From SABI01 sp028532915 (GTDB taxonomy: Bacteria > Spirochaetota > Spirochaetia > Sphaerochaetales > Sphaerochaetaceae), in NCBI GenBank assembly GCA_963677225.1, contig OY781923.1, positions 1,426,001-1,490,000 of the forward strand: DNA of 64,000 nt, read 5' to 3'. Made by a program: the position numbers and the translations under genes. Shown here in pieces: positions 43,575 to 52,001 of this stretch (within the stretch, counting starts at the first letter, position 1; the number at the start of each line of letters is the position of its first letter). A model generated the notes under the pieces. It saw nothing but the letters and a program-made list of their open reading frames with translations. It was not told the origin of the DNA and did no database searches.

Positions 43575-44884
43575 AAAATAGTTTCCAATATGAATTGTGT
43601 TTTTTCTGCTGATACAAAAGATGGCGCAAAGACCCTGAAGGTGCGAAGAGCCGATGTGAAGGATTCCATCGCATTTTTCGAGAAGAGCCTGTTCTCAACC
43701 TCAAAGGAAGAGAGCTTACGACCTGCATCATCTCTGATGGAGAGTTTAGTCTCAAAAGAAACCCTTTCCGGCAGGTCAAGAATGACATGATGTCTTTGCA
43801 GCTGAGGATATTCATCCATAAGCCTTTCCCACAGGTTCTGTTCTATCTCATCCCTTTTTTCGAACCGGCGGGAGCATTCTGCATGGACAGAATCGGTTTC
43901 CTTGAACGGAAGGATTGCCTTCTCTTCAAGAAGAGAGCCGTTATGGACCATATCGAACAGATCTTTGCTCTCACCATCTTCACAATTTCTCATCATATAG
44001 GAGAAGCTTTCATCATCTAGATTTATGAAATCTTCCATTGTGAATAAATTTCTTGACAATCCGATCAGGACCCCTTTCTTTATCATCGCTGTTGCGCTAC
44101 GAGTCCTCTTATGCCAGTAGACATACTTATACATCAGATATTTTGAGAACAGAAGATGTTCTACAGCCCCCATAGCCTCTTTGGGTACGCATAGGGTGTT
44201 GTCCTCGTCGAAATGCATGTTTCTGATGATATAAGAACTGTCCTGGATACCATAGGGTACTCCGCAGTAGAGTGCGTCGCGGGAAAGATAGTCGAGTTTG
44301 TCGGGATCGAGCGTTCCGCTGAGCAGTGCTCTATATATAAGGATTTCCCGGTCATCACAATTTCTGGAATCATCGAGAATCTGGCACACAGAAGATACAT
44401 CTGCCCCGATGTTTTCAAGGATAGAAAGGATTTCTGCATCGCTTTCAATGATTTTCGCTCCAATCTGTTCGTGAGAAGGGCTGATGATATCTTTCAAAAC
44501 ATGAGCATACGGGAAATGACCGATATCATGAAGCATCGCCGCGCTGAGAAACGCAAGAATACCATTCATCGTAAAAGGAAGTTCCTTGTCTTGGGGGAAT
44601 CTGGAGAGGATAGAAAGTATGATCTGTCTGCTCATATGAAATACCCCGAGAGAATGTTCATATCTGCTGTGAGTCGCTCCCGGATAGGTCAGGTAGGCCG
44701 GTCCGAGCTGCCTGACTCTGTGAAGAGAGATCATTACACGACTTTTTGACAGTTCCCTGAATCCTTCAGACATCGAGATGTCTTTATGAAGAGGATCTCT
44801 GACCGTATGAATGAAATCTCTGGTAAGGGAACTGATAAGCTGAGTTTGTCTGTCTGTCAGGCTTCCGTATTTCTTGTCGTTCAT
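43571..44884 (-). CDS. HD-domain phosphohydrolase (SAMHD1/dGTPase-like)
   Basis: 437 residues with the HD metal site in order: HSRYEHSLGV (His), MLHDIGHFPYAH (HD pair and following His), and DPDKLDYLSRD (Asp). The IHTVRDPLH and YPGATHSRYEHSLG patterns match the YdhJ/SAMHD1 branch, whose members hydrolyse dNTPs or unknown nucleotides. The C-terminal third (about 300-437) is less conserved. Cotranscribed with the TtcA-like gene (4-base overlap). Substrate unknown. Confidence 0.85.
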   Translation of the reverse strand: MNDKKYGSLTDRQTQLISSLTRDFIHTVRDPLHKDISMSEGFRELSKSRVMISLHRVRQLGPAYLTYPGATHSRYEHSLGVFHMSRQIILSILSRFPQDKELPFTMNGILAFLSAAMLHDIGHFPYAHVLKDIISPSHEQIGAKIIESDAEILSILENIGADVSSVCQILDDSRNCDDREILIYRALLSGTLDPDKLDYLSRDALYCGVPYGIQDSSYIIRNMHFDEDNTLCVPKEAMGAVEHLLFSKYLMYKYVYWHKRTRSATAMIKKGVLIGLSRNLFTMEDFINLDDESFSYMMRNCEDGESKDLFDMVHNGSLLEEKAILPFKETDSVHAECSRRFEKRDEIEQNLWERLMDEYPQLQRHHVILDLPERVSFETKLSIRDDAGRKLSSFEVENRLFSKNAMESFTSALRTFRVFAPSFVSAEKTQFILETIL

Positions 44885-44919
44885 CGCAAATCATCCTACA
44901 AAATGTTCTATGGTATGTC

Positions 44920-44956
44920 TACCAATTGTTTGACACTATCTGCAAATTGGTATACA
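44920..44956. promoter_or_regulatory. Inverted repeat around a promoter in the divergent gap
   Basis: TACCAATT (44920-44927) and AATTGGTA (44945-44952) form a perfect inverted repeat, centres 25 bases apart, spanning TTGACA at 44930-44935; TATACA follows at 44951-44956. A third TGGTA lies at 44911. The site could be an operator controlling both the HD gene and the gene at 44966. Confidence 0.45.
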
Positions 44957-44965
44957 TCATAGGAT

Positions 44966-45415
44966 ATGATAAGAGCAGCGCTGGTCCTATTACTCTCAAT
45001 CTCTCTTCCCCTCGGTGCGGCTGTAATCGATGGATTTCTTCTTGATGAGCCCTTTTCGGGGGTCCTTCCCCAATATTCCACGGGAGAAAGATATACCGAC
45101 TTGTTCACACATTCTGATCCATTTATCGAGACTGTCTTAAGAGCAAACGGACAGCCGTATTCGGTCGAATGGATTGACTCGTTCGTCAGTGAACACAACA
45201 GAGATGCACTCTTGAGTGTGAAAGAAGATGAATTGAAACTCTTTGCATCAGCCCCGCTGGTCGGTCTGGTCGTGTTCGACGGAGAGAAACAGGTGAGAAT
45301 CAATGTCGATATGCTTGATGATTCACACAGGACTATCCGTCTTATGATGATATGGGAAAAAGATGAGGCGGAGAGCTACAGGATAGATACTCTCGCAATC
45401 GCGGGTTCTCCATGA
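44966..45415 (+). CDS. Small exported protein of unknown function
   Basis: 149 residues with a signal peptide (about 1-18, ending LPLGAA). The mature part shows no known motif: residues 40-60 (ERYTDLFTHSDPFIETVLR) and 95-140 have amphipathic strands and helices. AGGA is 4-5 bases upstream of the ATG, rather close. It is monocistronic, before tRNA-Met. I do not recognise it. Confidence 0.6.
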   Translation: MIRAALVLLLSISLPLGAAVIDGFLLDEPFSGVLPQYSTGERYTDLFTHSDPFIETVLRANGQPYSVEWIDSFVSEHNRDALLSVKEDELKLFASAPLVGLVVFDGEKQVRINVDMLDDSHRTIRLMMIWEKDEAESYRIDTLAIAGSP

Positions 45416-45432
45416 TATTTTCATCATTGTAC

Positions 45433-45462
45433 TTGACACAAATACCGTTTGACCGATATAGT
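45433..45462 (+). promoter_or_regulatory. Putative promoter for tRNA-Met
   Basis: TTGACA at 45433-45438 and TATAGT at 45457-45462 (18-base spacer), 25 bases before the tRNA. Confidence 0.6.
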
Positions 45463-45487
45463 GTCGCCTGTTGAACACAACAAAATT

Positions 45488-45560
45488 GGCGGCGTAGCTC
45501 AGATGGTAGAGCAAACGGCTCATATCCGTTCGGTCAGGGGTCCGAGTCCCTTCGCCGCTA
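45488..45560 (+). tRNA. tRNA-Met (CAT), elongator type
   Basis: Cloverleaf: acceptor GGCGGCG / CGCCGCT, D arm GCTC...GAGC, anticodon stem AACGG / CCGTT with loop CTCATAT (anticodon CAT at 45521-45523), T arm with TCCGAGT loop, discriminator A. CCA is not encoded. It lacks the three G-C pairs of an initiator tRNA; a lysidine-modified Ile tRNA is the other possibility. TTCGAAT-type loop is replaced by TCCGAGT, slightly unusual. Confidence 0.93.
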
Positions 45561-45564
45561 ATCG

Positions 45565-45600
45565 AATGCTCCTTTTCTTTATTGAATGGGAGCATTTTTT
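45565..45600 (+). terminator. Terminator after tRNA-Met
   Basis: AATGCTCC pairs with GGGAGCATT, followed by TTTTTT. Confidence 0.75.
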
Positions 45601-45645
45601 CATTCTCTTCTTGATAATATCAGGATACAAGGGTACTCTACTTCC

Positions 45646-46422
45646 ATGATCGGATTTTTTATTAAGAAAGCTTTTTTTGACGGTTGGGATAACCTCATTT
45701 CTCTGGTTGTTCTTAATCTCGGATATCTTGTGGTCTTAGGGGCTCTGTACGGTGTTGTGGAACTGTTTTCAGTTTCCGTCGGTCTGGCTTTATTTGCCGC
45801 AATCGTCGCTATGGCACTGAACTCGCTGTATGTTGCTGCAGTCAATTATCAGACGCAATCGCTGGTAAACGGCAGGAGAGAGGGTTTCGCTCATTTCAAA
45901 GAAGGTTTTGCGGCGATGTTCTCGCACGCTATGGTTCACCTTCTTGTAAGTGTCGTACTGGTGACTGTTTCGATTTTCGTCATTCCTTTTTATCTCTCCT
46001 ACGGCAACCTGTTTACCCTGGTTCTTGCGATAGTCCTATTCTGGGTAGTGATTATCGGGGTATTTGCCATGTTCTATTATTATCCCATATCGATTCAGAT
46101 GCCTCAGGACGGTCCTTTCAAAAGTCTGAAGAAATCGCTCATCATAGTAGCAGATAATATCGGCTTCACGATTTTCTTTGCTCTTTACCAGATTTTTCTT
46201 TCCATCCTTTCCGTATTCTTCGCTACTATCATGCCGGGAGTCGCCGGTCTGCAGAATGCGAAATGTGTTGCTGTATCGCTTCTGATGCTGAAATACGATT
46301 ATCTGGAGAATAATCCCGACTCTCAGAGAAAGAATATTCCGTGGGATGAGCTGCTGTTCGATGAGAGAGAGAAGGTCGGTCATCGCTCGCTTAGGTCTCT
46401 TATATTCCCGTGGAAGGACTGA
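45646..46422 (+). CDS. Integral membrane protein of unknown function
   Basis: 258 residues with about five to six membrane helices (about 17-40, 42-65, 98-122, 128-150, 172-200). The start at 45646 removes a 20-residue extension that would cross the tRNA terminator. The sequence ends in a charged cytoplasmic tail (DELLFDEREKVGHRS). It resembles YesL/DUF624-type and YciC-type small membrane proteins only in layout. It is followed after 3 bases by the CYTH gene. Confidence 0.65.
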   Translation: MIGFFIKKAFFDGWDNLISLVVLNLGYLVVLGALYGVVELFSVSVGLALFAAIVAMALNSLYVAAVNYQTQSLVNGRREGFAHFKEGFAAMFSHAMVHLLVSVVLVTVSIFVIPFYLSYGNLFTLVLAIVLFWVVIIGVFAMFYYYPISIQMPQDGPFKSLKKSLIIVADNIGFTIFFALYQIFLSILSVFFATIMPGVAGLQNAKCVAVSLLMLKYDYLENNPDSQRKNIPWDELLFDEREKVGHRSLRSLIFPWKD

Positions 46423-46425
46423 TAT

Positions 46426-46974
46426 ATGGCAAAAGAGATCGAATGTAAGATACGACTTGATCATGAACAGTTTCAGACTGTGAAATCTGTTCTGGAACGA
46501 AGGTGTTCCGGTGAACCGGAAAAGATCCACAAAAAAGATGTGTATTTTTCCTCTTCTTTTAAGGGTGAAGCACTTTTCAGGGTAAGAGAAGAGGGAGGAC
46601 GATCTATTCTCACCCGTAAATCGAAAGAACAGCGCAGTGACGGCTTCGAGGTGAACGATGAGATAGAGATAACCGTAGAGGGGCAGCATTCATCGATATT
46701 ATCCTTCTTTACCTCATTGGGGTATGTTGCTACTATTACGAAAGAGAAAAAAGGATGGCGATGGAGTCTTTCTGGTATTACTGTAGAACTGATGAATGTA
46801 ACTCATCTTGGATACTTCATAGAGATGGAAAGGATTGCCGATGACAGTTCCTCCGCGGATACTGTCAATGAGGCGATCACATCGATAGAAAGACTCAAAG
46901 TAGACCTCGGCCTTTCTGGTCTGGATGTCGAACCTCGTTACTATATTGAAATGTTGGAAGAATTGGAGAGATAA
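46426..46974 (+). CDS. CYTH-domain protein (CyaB/thiamine-triphosphatase-like)
   Basis: 182 residues with the N-terminal ExExK signature (EIECKIRL), followed by the eight-strand tunnel pattern with basic and acidic residues alternating (KKDVYFSS, LFRVREEGGRSILTRK, EINDEIEI-like stretch, WSLSGITVELMNVTHLGYFIEME). Relatives are class IV adenylate cyclases or triphosphatases that act on thiamine triphosphate or inorganic triphosphate; the exact activity cannot be told. Four bases before the ppiC ATG. Confidence 0.85.
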   Translation: MAKEIECKIRLDHEQFQTVKSVLERRCSGEPEKIHKKDVYFSSSFKGEALFRVREEGGRSILTRKSKEQRSDGFEVNDEIEITVEGQHSSILSFFTSLGYVATITKEKKGWRWSLSGITVELMNVTHLGYFIEMERIADDSSSADTVNEAITSIERLKVDLGLSGLDVEPRYYIEMLEELER

Positions 46975-46977
46975 CGT

Positions 46978-47253
46978 ATGGAATGGAGAGCATCACACAT
47001 TCTGGTGAAAGACCGCCAGCTGGCACAGCACATTCTCAAGAAACTGAAAGAAGGGGCCGATTTCGCCTCTCTGGCCAGGCAGTATTCGACATGTCCGAGC
47101 AAGAGCAAAGGGGGAGACCTTGGATGGTTCTCCTCGGGGCAGATGGTCCGCCCGTTCGAAGATGCAGTGAAAAGACTTTCAACCGGGGCGGTTTCTCCGA
47201 TCGTGTCGACACAGTTCGGCCTTCACATCATAAAGAAGACCGGTGTAAGATAA
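46978..47253 (+). CDS. ppiC: Parvulin-type peptidyl-prolyl isomerase (PpiC-like)
   Basis: A single 91-residue parvulin domain: RASHILVKD, the catalytic His, CPSKSKGGDLGWFSSGQMV and TQFGLHIIK. Same size as cytoplasmic E. coli PpiC (Par10), without signal peptide. GGAGAG precedes the ATG. It converges with btuD, only two bases between the stops. Confidence 0.93.
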   Translation: MEWRASHILVKDRQLAQHILKKLKEGADFASLARQYSTCPSKSKGGDLGWFSSGQMVRPFEDAVKRLSTGAVSPIVSTQFGLHIIKKTGVR

Positions 47254-47255
47254 TT

Positions 47256-48065
47256 CTAGAAAGACTTCCAAAGCGGGGAGATTATCATTCTGTCATGTTT
47301 CTCATCACTGACGATCGATAGTCTTGCCTTGTAGACGTTCTCTATCGTATTGCGCTGCAATACAGTCTCAGGCTTGCCGTGTGAGATGATTATACCGTCA
47401 TCGAGCAGCATTACCTCATCACTGAAATATGAGACGGCATTCAGGTCGTGCAGTACGCATATGATGGTCTTTCCCTTTTCGTCCACTAGAGTTCTGAGCA
47501 GCGAGAGAATCTCCACCTGATGGTGGATATCGAGATGGCTCACCGGTTCGTCCAGCACGATCACATTGGACTGCTGTGCAAGCGACCGTGCGATGAGCAT
47601 TCTCTGATATTCTCCTCCGCTGAGTTCAGTGGCACTGCGGGTACGTAAATCGGAAAGACCCAGAGCATCTATAGATTCATCGATTATTCTGATATCTTCG
47701 GGAGATAGAGGGGAAAAACGGTCAGTGTACGAATATCGCGACATCGCAACACATTCAAAAAGACTGAATTCATACTCGATACGACTCTGCTGCGGGACAT
47801 AGGAGATAAGTCGGGCGAGCTGCTTCTGATTGTAATGAATAACATCACCATCGGGATAGTAGATTGACTGACCCGGAACAGGAAGCAGCCGCATAAGCAG
47901 TTTGAGAAGGGTTGTCTTGCCGGAGCCGTTGGGTCCTATGACCGAAAGGAACTTTCCCTTCTTTATATGGGCCGACACATGATTGAACAACGGTTTCTGG
48001 TGATACGACCAGGTAAGATCTTTCACGAAGATGATATCATCTTGATCCATGGTATTCGATTTCAT
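47256..48065 (-). CDS. btuD: Cobalamin ABC transporter ATPase
   Basis: 269 residues with Walker A GPNGSGKTT, signature LSGGEYQRM, Walker B VIVLDEP and the switch His, typical for the FecE/BtuD group. ATG at 48065 (MKSNTMDQDD) is preferred for the GGAG nine bases upstream; an ATG at 48095 inside the permease gene is an alternative. Cobalamin rather than iron is assigned because a B12 riboswitch heads the operon. Confidence 0.88.
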   Translation of the reverse strand: MKSNTMDQDDIIFVKDLTWSYHQKPLFNHVSAHIKKGKFLSVIGPNGSGKTTLLKLLMRLLPVPGQSIYYPDGDVIHYNQKQLARLISYVPQQSRIEYEFSLFECVAMSRYSYTDRFSPLSPEDIRIIDESIDALGLSDLRTRSATELSGGEYQRMLIARSLAQQSNVIVLDEPVSHLDIHHQVEILSLLRTLVDEKGKTIICVLHDLNAVSYFSDEVMLLDDGIIISHGKPETVLQRNTIENVYKARLSIVSDEKHDRMIISPLWKSF

Positions 48066-48069
48066 GTCC

Positions 48070-49092
48070 CTATCTCCGTTTTTTATTGTTGACAAGAAGG
48101 ATAATGAATAAAGGAGCGCCGAACAGAGATGTAATCACCCCCACCGGCAGTTCGGAAGGTGAGATTGCAATTCTCGAAATGGTATCTGAGGCGATCACCA
48201 TCACGGCTCCGCCGATGATGGATACAGGAAGGAGATTCCGATGCCTCGGTCCTACGAGAATCCTCATGATATGGGGAACCATCAATCCCACAAACCCGAT
48301 GATTCCGAAAAAGGCCACGGTGACTGAAGTAGAGACGGTGCACAGTATAAGAAGAATAATTCTGACACTCCGGATATTCATTCCGATCGAAACTGCAGTG
48401 AAGTTGTCAAGCAGCAGCAGATCAAGTTCCTTGATGAAGGCGAATATCGGAATGATACCGATAAGACTAGAAATGCTTAGAATTATCACCTTCGTCCAGG
48501 AGGAGTTCGAGAAACTCCCCATCGTCCACTGCATGATATTCTGCAGCTGAGCTCTGTTCAGATAGAGGAACAATGTCATCAGGGCGGAAAGGAGAAAATT
48601 CAGAGCTATTCCGGTGAGTAACAGTGTGGTAGGTGATCTTCTGATACCGTTTGAAAGGACGAAGATGAGCATACTTGTTCCCAGAGATCCTGCGAAGGCG
48701 ACAATAGGGACCGTCCACACTCCTGCAGCGGCAGTCACGATCCCGATATAGGAAGCGAAAGCAACCGAGAATGCTGCACCACTGGAAATGCCCAGAACGA
48801 ACGGATCACTCATGGGGTTCTTGAAAATCGCCTGATAAACCATCCCGCTCACTGCCAGCGCCGCTCCCGTGACGGCTCCTGCAAGAATTCTCGGGAAGCG
48901 GAGGTTCCAGATAATATTATGGGATGTCGATTTGATCCCTTCGCTGACAGTCTCAGGTCCTGACAAAAGGATTCTGACCGTCTGATCAACAGGTATGTTC
49001 GCAGGTCCGACGCTCAAAGCAATCAGAGAAAGACCTATGAACAGCAGAATCAATATGATCATCAAAGGATAGTAGTGGGGAGAATGGTTCAC
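48070..49092 (-). CDS. btuC: Cobalamin ABC transporter permease (FecCD/BtuC family)
   Basis: 340 residues, about ten membrane helices; RFPRILAGAVTGAALAVSGM and GLMVPHIMRILVGPRHRNLLP are the conserved blocks, the second being the loop that contacts BtuD. The start is GTG at 49092, the base after the btuF TAG, with GGAG overlapping the btuF end, so translation is coupled. Confidence 0.9.
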   Translation of the reverse strand: MNHSPHYYPLMIILILLFIGLSLIALSVGPANIPVDQTVRILLSGPETVSEGIKSTSHNIIWNLRFPRILAGAVTGAALAVSGMVYQAIFKNPMSDPFVLGISSGAAFSVAFASYIGIVTAAAGVWTVPIVAFAGSLGTSMLIFVLSNGIRRSPTTLLLTGIALNFLLSALMTLFLYLNRAQLQNIMQWTMGSFSNSSWTKVIILSISSLIGIIPIFAFIKELDLLLLDNFTAVSIGMNIRSVRIILLILCTVSTSVTVAFFGIIGFVGLMVPHIMRILVGPRHRNLLPVSIIGGAVMVIASDTISRIAISPSELPVGVITSLFGAPLFIILLVNNKKRR

Positions 49093-50004
49093 CTACAGCT
49101 CCGGATGGATGACACGGCTGAGAAGGTTGACAGCATGTGCACTTCTTGGACCCTGCCGGTTGAGAATATCTCCATCTACATAGTAGATCGAGTCATTTAT
49201 CACTGCACTGAGCGACTGATATGCTTCATAACTTATAAATGCATCTTTTGTCTGTTCGAATGTCGCTCCCCATGTCGGAGGAAGTATGATGATCTGCGGG
49301 TCCTGCTCCAGAAGTTCTTCGAGGCTGAAAGTCCAGTTTGAAGCATCCCGGGCGACATTTATACCTCCTGCCAGTTCAATCATCTCATGAAGGAAAGTAT
49401 CCCCTGTGGCTGTGAAATCTCCCCATTGACCGAAACCGGCAACATAATAGACCGTCTTTTTCTGAAACCGAGAGATCCGTTCGGTTACCTTGTCTATCTC
49501 CTCTTTCATTCCGTCTATAAGCTGAGAAGCCTCTTGTGTCCTGTCGATAAGAATCCCTACATCTTCTATCAGGGAGTAGGTCCCCTCCATAGATTGAGAT
49601 TCGTTTATATATGCGACTTTGATTCCAGCGTTCTCGATCGCCTCGATCGTCTGATTCTGTCCCAGAGTGCTCACCAGCACGATATCGGGCTCAAGAGATA
49701 TGATCTTCTCGAGACTCGGACTCATCAGATCACCGACTGAAGGTACGGCGGTAACCTCTTCAGGATAATTGCAATAATCGGTCCTTCCAACAAGAAGAGA
49801 GCTTCCGTCGAGAGCAAAGATCGTTTCACTGATATTCGGGCTGAGAGAGACGATCCGGTCAGGCGGAGAATCGAGTGAGATGGTGACTTCACGTGAATCT
49901 GTATAGGCGAGATATGCGTCCTCATTGATTTCCTGTACCGGTTGAGCGGACAGTCCGGCAATAATAAATAGACTGATGATCGATAGTATAATTGATTTCT
50001 TCAT
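49093..50004 (-). CDS. btuF: Cobalamin-binding protein (periplasmic)
   Basis: 303 residues: signal peptide MKKSIILSIISLFIIAGLSAQ, then a class III binding-protein fold: RIVSLSPNISETIFAL, VGRTDYCNYPEE, SLEKIISLEPDIVL, long helical linker, and QDPQIIILPP. No lipobox, so it is expected free in the periplasm. The open frame runs 72 codons upstream into the riboswitch; the ATG at 50004 with AGGAGT before it is the true start. Confidence 0.9.
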   Translation of the reverse strand: MKKSIILSIISLFIIAGLSAQPVQEINEDAYLAYTDSREVTISLDSPPDRIVSLSPNISETIFALDGSSLLVGRTDYCNYPEEVTAVPSVGDLMSPSLEKIISLEPDIVLVSTLGQNQTIEAIENAGIKVAYINESQSMEGTYSLIEDVGILIDRTQEASQLIDGMKEEIDKVTERISRFQKKTVYYVAGFGQWGDFTATGDTFLHEMIELAGGINVARDASNWTFSLEELLEQDPQIIILPPTWGATFEQTKDAFISYEAYQSLSAVINDSIYYVDGDILNRQGPRSAHAVNLLSRVIHPEL

Positions 50005-50098
50005 GTCCAAAGACTCCTGAATAGAATTTGTCTGGGCATGATTTGTCATACCCGACCTATGCACCGTAGGTCCAATCAAACGATTGAAAGGTTCAGAC

Positions 50099-50242
50099 AT
50101 GGCAGGTTTCCTGGCTTCACGGGATATTCGAATGACACCTTCTCGAATTTCTTCAATGGTTGCGTTTACGCAGTCATCCTTTACCGGGATCACAGTGGCG
50201 GGACCGCATAGGATTTGCACCTATTTCCCTTCACCATATCTA
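50099..50242 (-). promoter_or_regulatory. Cobalamin (B12) riboswitch
   Basis: On the minus strand GGTGAAGGGAAATAGGTG, then AAATCC, GCGG, CCCGCCACTGTGA and, about 60 bases on, the B12 box GCCAGGAAACCTGCC (50102-50116 region on the plus strand). These are the conserved core elements of the AdoCbl riboswitch in the right order. It lies 95 bases before btuF; the space between includes the hairpins GACCTA/TAGGTC and GGGTATG/CATGCCC, which could serve as expression platform. High cobalamin should lower btuFCD expression. Confidence 0.92.
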
Positions 50243-50353
50243 TGAGTATTCTACTTAATTGTATGAATCAAAGTCAACAATATCTTCTAATGATGAAGAA
50301 ACTTATTAGAATATCAATGAAAAAGATGATATAATCTTTCCAGTGAGGTCCTT

Positions 50354-51322
50354 ATGGATAATTCAACCGATTTTGAAAAACTGTGCGACCTGTGCATCCA
50401 TTCCGAGAATACCGGATTGATCGAACAGGAGCTGGTTCGAATACGAGATGTCAATGAATGTGACTGCTGCGGACATACTCCACTGTATTATGCAATAACG
50501 CAGAATCTTTCTCCCGGAATTCTCGAAGTCCTGCTTAAGGCCGGCAGTTCTGTTACCTTCACTTCATTATGCGACGCTGTGATTCACAATAGAAATCCTC
50601 TTGTAGCAATACGTCTTTTTGATATTCTCAAACCTTTGAGAAGGGATTACCTTGACTATCTGTTTCTGTTGAGTGCAGCTTCGTGCACGGATGATGTTCT
50701 TATCAGATTCTTTATCGACAACGGCGCCCGTCGCGATGCCACGATAGGGATAGACCTGTATCCCGACTACGATTTTGACGATCGGTATGAAGACGATACA
50801 GTCCCGCCGGTTCTCGTGGCTCAGAATGCGCTGGTGCTGGCTCTGTATGAGAACCCTTCTCCTAAGGAAATGATCGGGTATCTACTGGCGAACAAAGTAG
50901 ACCCTGATTTCACCGATAGTGAAGGACACAGTGTCCTCTACCATGCGCTGGAGGATATCGAGATAGTACGATTGCTCGTTGAATCCGGTGCACGACTGGA
51001 TCAGACAGATAATCTTGGGAAGACTCCTTTGATGATCGCATGTGAAGGAGAGAATAAGGAAGTCACTCTCTATCTTATAGAGCATGATGAGGATCTGGAT
51101 AAAATGAGCTGGGAATCAAAAACCGCTCTGCACTATGCTCTTTCATGTCATCTGATGAGTAACTATGAAGTGGTCGCTTCTCTGATTGCTCACGGTGCCG
51201 ATATCGAGGCTCGTGACGGGGAAGGGCATACACCTGTGGAGGTTGCCAAAATCCATTACGCTCATTCGGCGGTAATCTCTCTTCTGCAGAAAGCTCTCAG
51301 CGAAAAACGGGTGATTTGTTGA
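50354..51322 (+). CDS. Ankyrin-repeat protein
   Basis: 322 residues, no signal peptide. Ankyrin units are clear at about 40-66 (CDCCGHTPLYYAI...LLKAGSSV), 193-217 (DSEGHSVLYHALEDIEIVRLLVESGA), 221-252 (DNLGKTPLMIACEGENKEVTLYLIEHDED), 256-286 (SKTALHYALSCHL...LIAHGADI) and 290-316. A less regular middle part (about 95-180) may contain degenerate units. A cytoplasmic protein-binding role is inferred; the partner is unknown. GAGGT precedes the ATG. Confidence 0.82.
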   Translation: MDNSTDFEKLCDLCIHSENTGLIEQELVRIRDVNECDCCGHTPLYYAITQNLSPGILEVLLKAGSSVTFTSLCDAVIHNRNPLVAIRLFDILKPLRRDYLDYLFLLSAASCTDDVLIRFFIDNGARRDATIGIDLYPDYDFDDRYEDDTVPPVLVAQNALVLALYENPSPKEMIGYLLANKVDPDFTDSEGHSVLYHALEDIEIVRLLVESGARLDQTDNLGKTPLMIACEGENKEVTLYLIEHDEDLDKMSWESKTALHYALSCHLMSNYEVVASLIAHGADIEARDGEGHTPVEVAKIHYAHSAVISLLQKALSEKRVIC

Positions 51323-51353
51323 CTATATTCAAGAATTCCTCCTATTATATCGT

Positions 51354-51809
51354 ATGCAGAATGAAATCGTAATATATACAGATGGAGGATGCTCGGGCAA
51401 CCCGGGACCCGGAGGATGGGCCTTCGTCGTCCAGGACGGAAATGGAAAGAGTATCACAAACAGTGGCGGGGAAGCTTTCACAACCAACAACAAGATGGAG
51501 CTCACGGCGGTGATAGAAGCTCTCAGATATATCATCGAAAAATACGGAGACACGGCGAAGGTTCGTGTTTTCACGGATTCACAGTATGTGAAACAGGGGA
51601 TTACCTCCTGGATCCACAACTGGAAGAAAAACGGTTGGAAGACAGCTTCGAAATCTCCCGTCAAAAATAAGGAACTGTGGCAGTCTCTCGATTCGCTGAG
51701 AGAAGACCTTCAGATAGAATGGGGATGGGTGAAAGGTCATTCAGGGGTAGAGCTGAATGAATTATGTGATACATTGGTTGGAAAGGAGATGCAAAAATAT
51801 CAAAAATAA
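51354..51809 (+). CDS. rnhA: Ribonuclease HI
   Basis: 151 residues, degrades RNA in RNA-DNA hybrids. Carboxylate set visible: Asp in IYTDGGCSGNPGPGGW, Glu in NNKMELTAVIEAL, Asp in VFTDSQYVKQGI and the last Asp in ELNELCDTL (usually ENERCDEL); the His of VKGHSG is present. No good ribosome site precedes the ATG at 51354. Confidence 0.95.
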   Translation: MQNEIVIYTDGGCSGNPGPGGWAFVVQDGNGKSITNSGGEAFTTNNKMELTAVIEALRYIIEKYGDTAKVRVFTDSQYVKQGITSWIHNWKKNGWKTASKSPVKNKELWQSLDSLREDLQIEWGWVKGHSGVELNELCDTLVGKEMQKYQK

Positions 51810-51847
51810 CTTGATAAAAAAAGTGACAGAACTTTCAATATCTTGTG

Positions 51848-51876
51848 TTGACACTTTTACGTCATCTTGGTAATAT
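51848..51876 (+). promoter_or_regulatory. Promoter for tRNA-Lys
   Basis: TTGACA (51848-51853), 17-base spacer, TAATAT (51871-51876), 16 bases before the tRNA. Confidence 0.8.
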
Positions 51877-51892
51877 CCAACACGTTCGTCAC

Positions 51893-51965
51893 GGGCCGCT
51901 AGCTCAGCTGGTAGAGCAACGCCCTTTTAAGGCGTGGGTCACAGGTTCGAATCCTGTGCGGCTCA
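51893..51965 (+). tRNA. tRNA-Lys (TTT)
   Basis: Acceptor GGGCCGC / GCGGCTC, D arm GCTC...GAGC, anticodon loop CTTTTAA (anticodon TTT), T arm ACAGG TTCGAAT CCTGT, discriminator A. CCA not encoded. Confidence 0.97.
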
Positions 51966-51970
51966 TATTG

Positions 51971-52001
51971 AAGATGTCCTCATTGCAGGGCATCTTTTTT
52001 T
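51971..52001 (+). terminator. Terminator after tRNA-Lys
   Basis: AAGATGTCC pairs with GGGCATCTT (one G-U), loop TCATTGCA, then a T run that reaches the last bases of the convergent mutM gene. Confidence 0.8.

Noticed and set aside
49093..50220. btuF with a start at 50220
   Set aside because: The extra 72 codons coincide with the B12 riboswitch; signal peptide and ribosome site define the start at 50004.
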